DNA from: Opisthorchis felineus
Taxonomy: Eukaryota > Platyhelminthes > Trematoda > Opisthorchiida > Opisthorchiidae
DNA: 64,000 bases
Reading direction: 5' to 3'
NCBI GenBank assembly: GCA_004794785.1
Contig: SJOL01007351.1
Span: 453,260-517,259, forward strand
Both the position numbers and the translations under genes were made by a program. The notes under the pieces were generated by a model. The model saw nothing but the letters and a program-made list of their open reading frames with translations. It was not told the DNA's origin and did no database searches. The first letter of the stretch is position 1. Each line of letters opens with the position of its first letter. Below, piece by piece: positions 45,381 through 55,977 of the stretch.

Positions 45381-47674
45381 TTCATCGCCTATCGAGCAGA
45401 GACTATCAGTGTGTAGTTTGAGTGCACGCTCTAACACAACGGTCCCCAAACGGAGAACACCCTCTGATGGTACAATGAGCCTTTAAAAACCAATGTCAAC
45501 TCCTAACGGTGGTTACTTTATTGACAGTAGCGAGAATGTGTCTTCACATCACTCGTGCGTGAATAGTTCCGTTCACTAACCACTAGTCAGGCGGGGTATG
45601 AGTATCACTAACGTAAAGCGTTTGTTGTCCCATGCAGGACATGACTGCATACTTTCCCATCTCTGAATGCAACGGTCTCCGCCAATCTGTAGGGCGAATA
45701 ATCAAATAACAGTAATTTTTGAGGGACTGATTTTGTCAACATGTCGGGTGAATGTTACCAAATATAATAGCAATTTTTTAACCCAGACGTCATTCCTGCG
45801 CTATTATCAAAGTAGTGTGTGGAGGTGGATAATCGATCCATACACTAGGTTCTGCTTTGAAATGACTCCCTGATTTCCTCTAGGAAAGTTTGAGAAGTGT
45901 TTATGTGGTGTGGGGGGCAGTCTTATCTCAATAATGGACCTTAAGGAGGGCAATCTTTATATGGGAGTTTCAAAAGAGCGACCGTTGCATTATATCATTA
46001 TCTTTAGTGTTACATTGCATTGCTTATATGAAGTTAAGAAATTCGTATCGGCACTTGTACGCTGGACAAGCGGCCTCCTTAGGGCTACGCCAAGCCAAGC
46101 GCCTTTGCAACCTCTAGGATCAGGGCAACGCCTACGCAGAAAACTGACCTGAGTAGTAAAACTATGGTTCTCAAAATATTTCGCGTCGTGCGCCCCATTT
46201 AGTACATCGTTGAACTCCACCGCTCGAATTCCAAATTATACAAGAATTTCACAAAAGTAAAATGAAAAACGTGGGTTATTATTTCAGTCTAATCAGACTC
46301 CAACAGGTATAATCCAGGAATGTAAACCATAAAAAATAAAATGCTGCTCATTTTGAAAGATGCCAGTTGGTAGGAAACGCAGAAGTATGTCAATGTCAAG
46401 TTATGTCAATTTCGACCTGAAAATTGCTCCGCTGATCCATTTTAAGAACCTTCCTTCAGCAGAGTAGTCGTCCTCTGGTGATGTTTAGGTAAGCAGCGTG
46501 TATGAAGGGCTGAAATACCATGCTTCATCATTCAAAACCCGATGGTGCGCGAAGAAAATTGAGCAAACTAAAATAATATGATAATAATATGTGCTCTATA
46601 GCTGTTGATGACGTGTGAACCAGATTACCGTTCCGAGGGCAGTTGACCGCCAATTCCTAAACCAAAAATGGAAGTGCATAATTCTGTCTACTATTTGCAA
46701 TCCACTAGCTAATTGCCATCAATCCCACACCCCGAGACAACGACCATCACGTTCTCCATAGCGATTCATATCAATGCGAATGCCACATTACCGAAGAGCA
46801 TAGGGAGCTGTCGACAGAATCGGAGCATTTAACTACGCTAAACTAAGCCTGAAACCGAGCATGATAAATTCGCTGGATGGCACAGTCAAAAATCAAACGT
46901 TAAGGATAACCAGCGTACAGATTAGCAGTCCGGTAGGAAAATTGACATAATGCAGCACGTAAACTGAAAGAGCTGTCTGTTGGGCTATTCATCCCTACCC
47001 AATTTCAGTCCTGGCTTGAAAGAGTGACACTTTGCAATGACATCTTCGCCCGACAGGTTGCTCCACCGACTGGTACACTTCTTTTACCGTTTGACTGATC
47101 AGTATGGTATAGGCTGGTCTATTTCGCGTAGGGAAAGTACACAAAGACGGACAGGGGACTATTGCACACTTTTAGGCGTTTCAGTCAGTGTATGCCTTGA
47201 GTCTTTGTGAATGTCCTAGCCTCCAGCACCTGACTGTATCGAAAACACGGATGAGACCATTGTTTTAACGCGCATCAAGTGTCATCAGTTATTTACGCCA
47301 GTGGGGGATTTCACCACTGAGACTGTGAACAGGAAAAACCACACGAAATTAGTAGCAACGAGTGTCACCGAACAACAGATGGATCCCATCAACAACTAAC
47401 ACCCCATTAACTGACGCCACCAAACCTCGGACACCTACTTTTCCATGAACCACTGAGATTCCCCTCCTAGATGCGAACCACTATTCCACACGAAGGAATG
47501 GATCAAGTGGGCACTATAGATTAGAGCAACCGATAGAATGTAGAGCGAAATTCTGGACGCTCAGCCAAAGCGGCGTGCCTTTCACAGGATTTGAACTTAG
47601 AGCCGCTAGCAAGTGTGTATATCAGGGGTATTGATACCAATCCACAGTGAACGTTTAACACTGTGCACCGGTCA
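45381..47674. other. No recognisable feature
   Basis: About 2.3 kb downstream of HS2ST with no family repeat, exon or RNA gene that I can support. Confidence 0.45.
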
Positions 47675-47680
47675 TTTATT
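47675..47680 (-). promoter_or_regulatory. Candidate poly(A) signal for HS2ST
   Basis: AATAAA on the - strand, about 95 bp beyond the HS2ST stop codon. The distance fits a short 3' UTR. This is an inference from the hexamer alone. Confidence 0.45.
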
Positions 47681-47775
47681 GCTCTAAAAAAACAAAGCAA
47701 AATGATCTGTTCGAAAAAATATTGATAAAAATTACTTCCTCAAGAATAATGGAAATGCGCATTGGATGCAAAAAC

Positions 47776-48222
47776 TCAGTCAACAGCTTCTGGCCTCGTC
47801 CGTTGAAAGAAAAATTGCTGCTCTATCCATTGATTTACTTGTGCCGAAGTTTGGTGTAAATCTATGCGTGGACCGTGAATTAACGCGTTTCGGATGGTCC
47901 AAAATTCGGCACGAACAAATTCGTAGAATGCCTGTTCAATTTGCCAAACCCGACTATCGCGAAACACTGCACGAGTTGACGCGTTGACTGGAAATTTGTG
48001 CTTCGTTCGCCGTAGATGCCAGCCATCAGCACCCTGGAGCAAGTCCGTCGAACCTTGAAAAAATCGAGGAAGAAGTTTTTCCAATAATGTTACGAATTCG
48101 TCGAACTCCTCAGTAAGACCGACAAGAAGGTAGTCTTCCGTTACCCTGCGTTTAGCTGTTTCGAGGGCCTCCGGATTCCCAGGGATACGGCAGTACGCAG
48201 CATGTCCACAGAAAAAAGGAAC
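47776..48222 (-). CDS. HS2ST1: Heparan sulfate 2-O-sulfotransferase, exon 2 (3')
   Basis: The exon starts at 48222 after TCTTTCAG, in phase 0, and ends at a stop at 47776 (148 codons). It opens VPFFCGHAAYC, matching IPFFCGHSSEC of the animal enzyme, with both Cys of the structural disulfide kept. It continues RVTEDYLLVGLTEEFDEFVT then LLPRFFQGSTDLL and WQIEQAFYEFVRAEFWTIR, matching LVGVTEELEDFIMLLEAALPRFFRGATELY and IWKMENEFYEFALEQFQFIR. This is the C-terminal half of the sulfotransferase fold. It joins exon 1 (55345) across a 7122 bp intron. Together they give 359 residues, against 356 in human (from memory). Nothing suggests a pseudogene. Confidence 0.95.
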   Translation of the reverse strand, partial: VPFFCGHAAYCRIPGNPEALETAKRRVTEDYLLVGLTEEFDEFVTLLEKLLPRFFQGSTDLLQGADGWHLRRTKHKFPVNASTRAVFRDSRVWQIEQAFYEFVRAEFWTIRNALIHGPRIDLHQTSAQVNQWIEQQFFFQRTRPEAVD

Positions 48223-49198
48223 CTGAAAGAAACCGAAAGCTGTTTATTGCGAAACGCAATTCAGTGGAGAAGTACGAACCGCAGGCTGTCCATGGAAAAG
48301 ACAACAGAGGATACCTATATCCCCAAATCACTGCGGTAACCAAAGCACCAGCAGCCATTGAATAAGAAAACGGAGTGAGCCTCATGATAACGTTGGCCTG
48401 ACACAAGGAGCCAAAAATGATACGGTCAACAGGTACAAAGATATCTCTCACTCTACATAGATGCTACCTGGTTCTGATGAGAACAATATAGACCTCTTCA
48501 CCTCGATTCTATGGAGTTATTATTAGAGCGACAATTCCTTAAACAATCTACAGAGGGTTATCACAGCGTCCAGCTGATAAACGGGGGAACAACACGCTAA
48601 TGTGCTCACATCATTCAGTGAAGAACGTTCCTGGGGATACGAGACATACGTTGAACTAGTATCACATTCCACTCGTATTCCAAGTAGCATCATCAGCTAC
48701 CAACCGTGTGTGTGTTGTATGCTGGTTCCAGCTGCCAAAGTTTATTCGTCATTTGCGTTGTGAATGTGTGTACAGCTACACACAAGCAAGTTATCTTTCA
48801 AGTCTTCGGAAATCTCAAGCGCATCTCATTTTCGTTATCACGTCGCCATAGTCTACTTGGCACACAAATATTGGAGGTCAGTAGAGCTCGTGTCAAAACT
48901 TTGAACCACACATATGTGAGACAGAGGCTGATTTTCGAGTACCAACGATTCTACAGTCGATTTTTCGATGATCTTGCAAGATATTCCCGATTTTCGTCCC
49001 TAAACGATGTTTATGTTAGATCACAACATCACCTTTACTAAGATGAGTTTGGATGAGTGCAGATTTAAAAACAGGAACAAAGCAAGAAAGAAACCACGGT
49101 TAAAATAACAGACGTTATCAAGGCCACCAAGTAACTCTAGCTTTGAAACGACAACACAACCTTACCTTTAAAATCAGAGATATTCTGAGTCACGCTCA
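48223..49198. other. HS2ST intron, no recognisable content
   Basis: A 111-codon + strand frame (48706-49041) has no motif I recognise and no splice support. Otherwise nothing is seen. Confidence 0.4.
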
Positions 49199-49410
49199 GT
49201 CGATAACTACCGAACATTCTCGACAAATACACTCATTTGCAAACCAATCTGGTTTTCACGAAAGACTTAAATGAATCTCTCGTTTATGATTATTTTTCAA
49301 CTGAATGTGCTGCACACAAGCCTCATGTTTCAGTTGGCACGATATTCGAGATATCGCAGTATATTTTCATAAAGGGAACTACTCACAAGGTTGCTGAAAA
49401 CTCTTCGACA

Positions 49411-49453
49411 GCCCACGACCGGTTTCGTCTTTCTTGGGGCTCATCAGGTAGGA
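49411..49453 (-). ncRNA. Hammerhead ribozyme motif, left arm
   Basis: The - strand has CCTAC, CTGATGAG, stem II with CAAGAA loop (one mismatch: CCCC against AGAC), GAAACCGGTC, GTGGG. The core bases and GTC triplet are intact. Stem I pairs with one G-U wobble. Stem II is weakened, so activity is doubtful. Confidence 0.7.
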
Positions 49454-49746
49454 GTTGTCCCCGAGTTTCCGTCAACCTTATGTTCTACTTGAACCCAAAT
49501 TGGACTGATTTCGACAAATACACTCATTTGCAAATCAATTTGGTTTTCACGGGAGACTCAANTATCGTGCCAACTGAAACATGAGGCGGCCTGTGTGCAG
49601 CCCATTCATTTGAAGAGCATCGTAAACGAGAGATTCAGTTGAGTCTCTCGTGAAAACCAAATTGGTTTGCAAATGAGTGTATTTGTCGAAATCAGTCCAA
49701 TTTGGGTTCAAGTAGAACATAAGGTTGACGGAAACTCGGGGACTGC

Positions 49747-49789
49747 GCCTACTTGATGAGCCCCAAGAAGGGCGAAACCGGTCGTGGGC
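49747..49789 (+). ncRNA. Hammerhead ribozyme motif, right arm
   Basis: GCCTAC, TTGATGAG, stem II GCCC-CAAGAA-GGGC, GAAACCGGTC, GTGGGC. The first core base is T instead of C, which normally abolishes cleavage. The rest matches the consensus. Confidence 0.7.
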
Positions 49790-50534
49790 TGTCGAAGAGT
49801 TTTCAACAACCTTGTGAGTAGTTTCCTTTATGAAAATATACCGGATATTCTGTTTTGGAATATAAATCTTCGAATCTTTGGAAACTGACACCTTTTTTGA
49901 GACTTTCCAACTGCCTGCCTAATTAATCATGGACCCTATTCTATATCTAATCAGGGAAAGCCACGCTCCTTTCTCGCCATGACATCCTTTCGAGGGGAAA
50001 TAACATATAAAGAAACTTGCGTCCCGATCGCTAGATCGAGTGTTTTCAACAACAGTTTGGTTGGCCACCTGCCACTGTACTCATGTCTTTCGTTCGACCC
50101 GCTCTACTCGAGCCAGACCTTGAAAGTTTCTGGTTTCGATTTCTGCATTACTAACGTGATGATATTCACTACCGATGAAGGTCGTATGTAATGCCTGCTT
50201 ATAATTTGGAACATCACGCTTGTGGTGAACCGACCATTGGGTCGAAAAGTATTGGTTTATTCGATTGCATTCCCTAATTGGTGTTCAAAATACCGAGAAT
50301 GCCCTGGGGTGTTCAGAAATAAGCCAGAGAATATGGAGTTCCTGAAAGTTTATGCAAATGGGTATTCCAATTTTGCGTCTGTCTTGAACTCACGAGTCCG
50401 TGTTCTGTAACCGAAGACTGCGTATCTAAGCAAACGCTCCCTTACGCCAGCATACCACTCTACCCTGGAACACCAGCAAGCAGCAAGGACACGTCAGTTG
50501 TCGCCAGCTGCGCTTGTCCCAGCAAACTGACCGA

Positions 50535-50698
50535 TCAATTTGCAAATAAGTGCACTGTATGAATTGCGTACAATTTGGGTTCAATTAGTACATAAGATTG
50601 ATGGAAACTCGGGGAATGCGCTTACCCGAAGAGCCCCAGGAAGGGGGGAACCGCTGGTTGGTTGTCGAAGTGCTTTCGGCAATCTTATGAGCAATATC
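50535..50698 (+). mobile_element. Hammerhead-ribozyme element, degraded
   Basis: Family flanks are recognisable (CAATTTGCAAATAAGTGCA, then AATTTGGGTTCAATTAGTAC and ATGGAAACTCGGGGAATGCG). The core has decayed to CCGAAGAG, AGGAAGGGGGGAACC, GCTGGTTGG. It is inactive. Confidence 0.65.
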
Positions 50699-50759
50699 CC
50701 GTCTGATTAAATTATTCATAGTAGCCGTATTAAAAAAAAGGTGGTCAAAACGGCTGCTA

Positions 50760-51010
50760 CTACCATATGAGCAGCCTTACCCCAGGGGCAACACAACTAC
50801 TAGCTCTGGTAACAACGCGACGCCTAATGTCATCATGAGGGAGGAAGGCAGGGATTGCACTGACCACATCTCCGCATTGCGTCAAGCTGACGGATAGAAT
50901 TAAGAATAGCGTCGGTTAACAAGGACGGTTTTCCTTGATTCTAAAGGGGTCCTCAACTTCGTGGACAGGTTGTTCCTGCTACATGCACTTGTCTAACGAG
51001 GAAGTTTGTG
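50760..51010 (+). mobile_element. Possible RTE-B RT fragment
   Basis: The translation near 50932-51000 reads FLDSKGVLNFVDRLFLLHAL. This fits RT motif A of RTE-B (FLDFQGAFELVDRSILLETL at 63.8 kb). The rest of the stretch is too diverged to read. Confidence 0.45.
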
Positions 51011-51289
51011 AGTGTTCACCGTGACTTTCGACCCAATATTCCCGATCCTGTTAGGATTGACAGTAGGCTGTCGAAGTTTCCCCGAAACTGGTGGGGTTCG
51101 CTAGGAACATCTTATTCTCCAGGCCTCGTCAGTTTTTTTAGTGACATCCAAGGGATCGTGAACCTGGGTAGCGAAATAAGACTGGAGAATGATCAGTCAC
51201 CAACATCAGCTGAAAACCTTGTGTGTTGTAAAGTGGTTCTAGTTTCCATTGTTTCAAAATAAAAAAGTCGTTCAACTGAGGAACCCTTT

Positions 51290-53400
51290 TCGATGCATAT
51301 CTGTCAACCTGTGGCAAGTATAAGAACTGAAGTAATGCCAAGGTGACTCATCCTGAGTGAGAACAACCAAATCATGATTGGGTTCGAACCACTTTTCATT
51401 GGTGGCGAGATCAGGAAGAGGGATTATGTACTGAAGGTAAAATCCTGCATGCATGCAGGCCCAATGAGACGGAACCGTGTCTACCGATGTCTTTAACAGT
51501 TGGTCTCCTTGGGATGCCCATCTAGGAAGATGGTAATCACCAGCACAGCCGATTCTGTGGGGAACAGTATCCATACCTCGCTGCCAAGTCATTGTTTACC
51601 CACCCACCCCACCCTCCGACTGGTTTCCACCCTCCGGGTGGTTGTGCGAAGAGAAAGTCCACCGACTGGTATATGAAAGACGTGGCCAAGCCAACGTAAC
51701 CTATAGTGAGACCATCTGTGGTGTGCGAGTTATTTCCGCCAAAAATCATTCAGTGCACATCAGCAGTGCATATCCTGTATTCCCGTCACTCATTTGAACG
51801 ACCCCTCCTCTGTCCTGGCGCAAATATTCGATACTGCCGACATCAAAGAGGGAAGGCACTAAACTTGAGCTTTACCCTCATTGAAGTCCACAAGAATACC
51901 TAGGACAAAATTGAATAGGACAAAGGGAAGCCCTGTTTGACATCACTTGATGTAGTGAACTCAGGCGACAACCTAACACGGACCTTCCAGCGTCTACGGG
52001 AGTTGGCGCACAACACATTGTGGAATACCAAGAATCCATGGGGGAAACCTTTGCTCTACAGAGGTACTGCCATGGAGTCTGACAGACAACAAATTAGCCT
52101 TCAAATCAAAGAAGACGAACACTGTTGGGAACTGTGTCGCTGTTCCATAATCTTTAGAAGGGCACATAAATCACCCTCCTTTAAGACGGAGCCCAGCTTG
52201 ACCTCCAGGGATCTGTCGCTCTGTGTCCAGTCAACCTGTGAATGATTAGACTAAACCGCACCTTGTCATAGCTACTAGGCTAATGTTGTGATGGTCTTCA
52301 TAGTGTTCGCGTACTCTTTTGAAGATTAGTACCATTACTGAGATGACCCCCAGTACGTGTTACTTTCTCACTTTATATGGCATCATTAAGTTTTATCAGG
52401 TATGTAAACCTTCCCCTTTTTCAGTGAAGATGGTTGGAAACTAACCGTCCAGACCCAGTGCCTTTCGCGCCGTAAAACGTTTGAACGTTACCTTCCCTTC
52501 TGGCGGGCAGTTAAGGTTTACATTCCATTTAACTGTATGCACTGTTCTGCAGGAGACAAAAGTTCCTCTGACAGTCACGTTCCTTTGGCCCGTGGATCGA
52601 ATTAGGTGATATAGGGTACGGCTGTTTTCGATGGCAAAAGTACTCCTCATCACCTGAGCTCTCACTGTATACGAGAGTTCTTTGTCCTTGACTATTTGGC
52701 GTCCAAGTTAGTTGCATGCGCTGTCGTATGGATTTTCTGGCATGAGCCGACAATAGTGATGTTAATGATACGCAGTGGTCGTTTGATCACATCGGAATAG
52801 TCAGACAAGCAGCTCTAAACGCCATGAGCATTTAGCCATATATCCACGTACTTATTGCCGGCAGTATGTTGGTACACTGAAGAGGGCTTTTGAACTAGCC
52901 CGGATCGATAATGAGGAGCTATGATAGTTCTCCGAGTAGAACGGGCCGACATACCTCTTGCTGACTTGCGGGGGCTTTAGACAAAGCGAATTGCCAAACG
53001 TACTGTCACTATGGTTTGATCGGAGTCAATTTCTGCACCACAGATGGAACAGCAGTCTTGAAATGTAGCTCCCCACCGGCAGTTGATGGCCACGTGGTCC
53101 AACTGCGTCCACGATTGGTTTGTGCCTGGTGGCCACCAAATTACCCAATGTGAACGTTTGTGCCGAAGATTCGCGCCGATCAGAAACAGTTCATTGTGCA
53201 TAAATGGAGGAACCACTCTCGGTCGTCCATGTGGGGAATACCTACTCTGAATCGGCCACTCAGACGGGATTCCATAGGGTTCAGACGGCCGACGCGTGCA
53301 GTCATATCACCGGCAAGGATAATAATATCAGTACTCCTTGACTGACGAATCAGTCCGGACAAATCTTACGTCAGAACTGCGGTTTGTTGGAACATAAGCT
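51290..53400 (-). mobile_element. RTE-A retrotransposon, endonuclease to 3' end, RT mostly lost
   Basis: The - strand order is endonuclease IIILAGDMTARVGRLN (about 53340) and HKRSHWVIWWPPGTNQSWTQ (about 53160) with DSDQTIV in place of the SDH block. The linker follows with NSRTLYHLIRSTGQRNVTVR and ALGLDG (about 52620-52445). Next come parts of the RT (52240-51940), LTIGYVGLATSFIYQSVD (51700) and MTWQRGMDTVPHR (51592). Most of the palm is missing or unreadable. It lies in the HS2ST intron in the sense orientation of the gene. Confidence 0.85.
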
Positions 53401-53716
53401 GATAAGACGAACAGGCAAGAGATATCAGGAAAGTAAACGGATAGTCGAGTGTATATGATAAAAATTGGGTTTTGTATGCATTATGGAAAACTTTACGACC
53501 ACAAGCCCTGAACGAGCATTGCCTGTTAAACAGATTAATACAGAGACCGGGTCTCCGGTGTAGAGAGGATTGCGTGGATTTACTAACTGGTTAATGTTAA
53601 TGGGCAGCGGGTTAAAAAAAGCACATCGGCTAGATAGCTACAAATCAAATGACCCGACAAGGCATGCTTGTAAAGTGTAACAGCTCAGAATAAACGACAC
53701 TTCCTGCTTTCTCACT
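53401..53716. other. HS2ST intron, no recognisable content
   Basis: Nothing recognised between the RTE-A copy and the SINE fragment. Confidence 0.45.
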
Positions 53717-53793
53717 GTTCTTGTGTAGGCTTGGGCAACCTGGTACAATCTCGGCACCCACGTTTTCTTCGGATGGCACGGCAGTACGGCATG
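53717..53793 (+). mobile_element. SINE body fragment
   Basis: A short diverged piece of the SINE body, TTGTGTAGGCTTGGGCAACC through GGATGGCACGGCAGTACGG. Head and tail are both missing. Confidence 0.6.
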
Positions 53794-54109
53794 TGCAAAC
53801 ACTGACGTTGCTGTCTCTGATGGGTGTCTCTCAGTCCAAAAAATGGGTCTAGTAGAATCTTTAGCTTAAGAGTATGGCCCACGCAGTGGGGGATTAGGGC
53901 GTTGAGTGGGGTTCCTACACCAAGCCTCTCTCAAAAGTACGACCCGCTTGCCTGCACGGAGCTGGTTTGGTCAGAGGACACATTGAATAAGGCACAAATG
54001 TTTCACTCCTAAAGTCGCTGAGCACAGTAGATGCGTTTAGAGTCGCGCCGGGTTCCTTGTAAGTTTCACTTGTGTTCCGATCGCATTTGATAATCGAACG
54101 TGGATGAGT
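53794..54109. other. HS2ST intron, no recognisable content
   Basis: Nothing recognised. Confidence 0.4.
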
Positions 54110-54560
54110 CACGTCAAAATGTGAACGGGTCTACGCTACCGGTGTTCAAGGCTGTCTGTCCGACATCTCCGACACGATCAAACGGACACTGAATAACGTC
54201 GAGATCGCTAACCCTGATTGATGCCAGGAAATCCACACAGCTAGGCAAAGAGTACGATGGCGCATGCAAAACCCTCAAACCCCAAATACTAAACAGCCTG
54301 ACGAAAGACCGAGGGCTTTGGTGGACAATGAAAGTTCAGGATATGTAGAAAGCTTTCATCATCAGAAACAGCAGTGTCCTGTACAACATAATACGATCGA
54401 CTGGCTAGGAGAAAGCGACGGTCAGTGAAACGACATGTGAAAAAGGCAGCTCATTAATTTACTCCCAGAAACATCGACTGGAAAGATGAGCTGTAAACTG
54501 TAAAGGACAGATCAGCTGGCCACCTGTAACAGCCGCTGTAGACAATGGATGGGGGGGTGA
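54110..54560 (+). mobile_element. RTE-A endonuclease-RT linker fragment
   Basis: Nucleotide match with 41560-41980 of the reference copy: GATTGATGCCAGGAAATCCA, AAGACCGAGGGCT, GGTCAGTGAAACGA and the ACTGGAAAGATGAGC block. It is truncated at both ends and has no intact frame. Confidence 0.75.
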
Positions 54561-55344
54561 ATGGAATCTAAAACTTATTCACCTGTCACATCGCTGTATC
54601 CAGTAATTTGGACAAGTTGGTCGCCCAGATAAAACACGTTACTATCATTACATTCCTATTGCCACCTCGTAAGACTATCAGTCGTGGTAAGGACGTTTGC
54701 CGTTCTTTACCCGGTTACTACCCTTTGCTCTCCCCGGTGGCGCCTGGCCATCGCACCCCCCCCCCAAAAAAAAAGCTGTTTTACACTCCAAACTTTTATT
54801 GCCGAAAAGTTTACGCAGGACAGGTCCTGTAGTTGCAACGCGAAATGCTAGTACTACTGATGTGTCGCTGTTCACGATGGTGCTGATGATGATCAAGAAT
54901 AAAAAAAGTCCAGGACTGTAGTTACAAATACCATGGAAATTCCTTAGTCAAATATAAGTAGAAGAATTGACCTACCTACAGAGTCGAAGTTGAATTACAG
55001 CAGAAGACTGCTATTTCTGGTCGGCGGTACGCAAAAATGCTACAAACATGGTGAGACAATGGCTTCTTCATCAAGGAAGGTTTATACCATCTCTCTGGAC
55101 GAATCCTGCTGTGAGATACAACGATGGATTGGCAATAGCAAGTGTCCAACAGTGCACAGAATGGCATTGTTTTATCTAAGGTAACGCCACCCACTATTGC
55201 AACCAGTGCGCCATACACCGTTTGACAAAATCTTGCACCGTACAGCTACGCGTCTGGGTTTTTACCGTTATGCATGAGCTACAGTGAGAAACTGAGAAGA
55301 GAACTTGCATGCAATACATATGCTTATCACAAGAGCCAACTCAC
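54561..55344. other. HS2ST intron, proximal part; homopolymer tracts
   Basis: A run of C followed by a run of A lies at about 54758-54775. No repeat family or exon is recognised. Confidence 0.45.
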
Positions 55345-55977
55345 CTGTACCCATAGATCCTTCGGTTGACAGTCAAACCCACCATTTACAACGCAATCAT
55401 CAAAGGTTTGCTGACGGTCTGAATGCTTCATTCGTTTTCTAATCACATTCGGTCGGAAGTCGTCACCAAAACGCAAAAAGTAGTAATGAGACACCAGCCT
55501 TTCTAACGGGTCTCGAATCATGTTCAGGTAAATGGGTTGTAACGTAGACCCGAATTGAGCGAAGTTCAAGAACACAAAATGCCCGTGCAATAACAAAGGG
55601 CGTGCATAACGTCGGTTAGACATATTATGTACCAGCTGCAGTTGGTTGAACCGATTAAGGTATACTCCATTCCAGCTAATATTCACCATTGTGATGCCAA
55701 CATTGTTGCGTTTGCATAGATGATAGATAAGATGTACCAAAGAAGTGCCTCCGGTTTTGGGAACGCGGTTGTACACGACGAGGTTAATATTGTGTTTCGA
55801 GCCTGAGATAGACTGCGTAGGGGATTCAAGAAAACTGTGACTGAGGCTGGCTCTGCTCCACAGCAGAGTCCGGATGACCACGAGGAGGCCCAAGAAAGAC
55901 AGTGAAGCAAGAGTCAAATTTTTCACCAAACGAGATCTAGGAGGCAAAGTAATGCGAGTGACTTGCCGGTTTCTCAT
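55345..55977 (-). CDS. HS2ST1: Heparan sulfate 2-O-sulfotransferase, exon 1 (5')
   Basis: This Golgi type II membrane enzyme transfers sulfate from PAPS to the 2-O position of iduronate in heparan sulfate. Exon 1 gives 211 residues with a signal anchor at about 21-39 (LTLASLSFLGLLVVIRTLL). The PAPS 5'-phosphosulfate loop is RVPKTGGTSL (71-80). The catalytic HGH is at 131-133, and the 3'-phosphate block is IRDPLERLVSHYYFLRFGDD (154-173). Two further conserved Cys lie at 195 and 203. It ends DLWVQ at the donor CAG/GTGAGT. I chose the Met at 55977 because it gives 359 residues in total and places the anchor as in relatives. The frame stays open to a Met at 56058 (27 residues longer). N-glycosylation sequons NIS (99) and NMS (118) are present. 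Confidence 0.95.

Larger units (their letters stand above)
49199..49850. mobile_element. Palindromic pair of hammerhead-ribozyme elements
   Basis: Two copies face away from the centre. The left arm (about 49360-49556) carries the - strand unit and the right arm (about 49626-49848) the + strand unit. The matches include the flanking TATTTTCATAAAGG / CCTTTATGAAAATA, so the inverted repeat extends beyond the elements. A further inverted pair (about 49265-49345 and 49563-49650) shares AACTGAAACATGAGGC-type sequence. An N at 49562 lies near the centre. Penelope-like elements often insert with inverted partial terminal repeats, which could explain this layout. An assembly artefact is possible. Confidence 0.75.

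Noticed and set aside
48706..49041. 111-codon + strand ORF in the HS2ST intron
   Set aside because: No motif, no splice signals, opposite strand to the host gene; probably chance.
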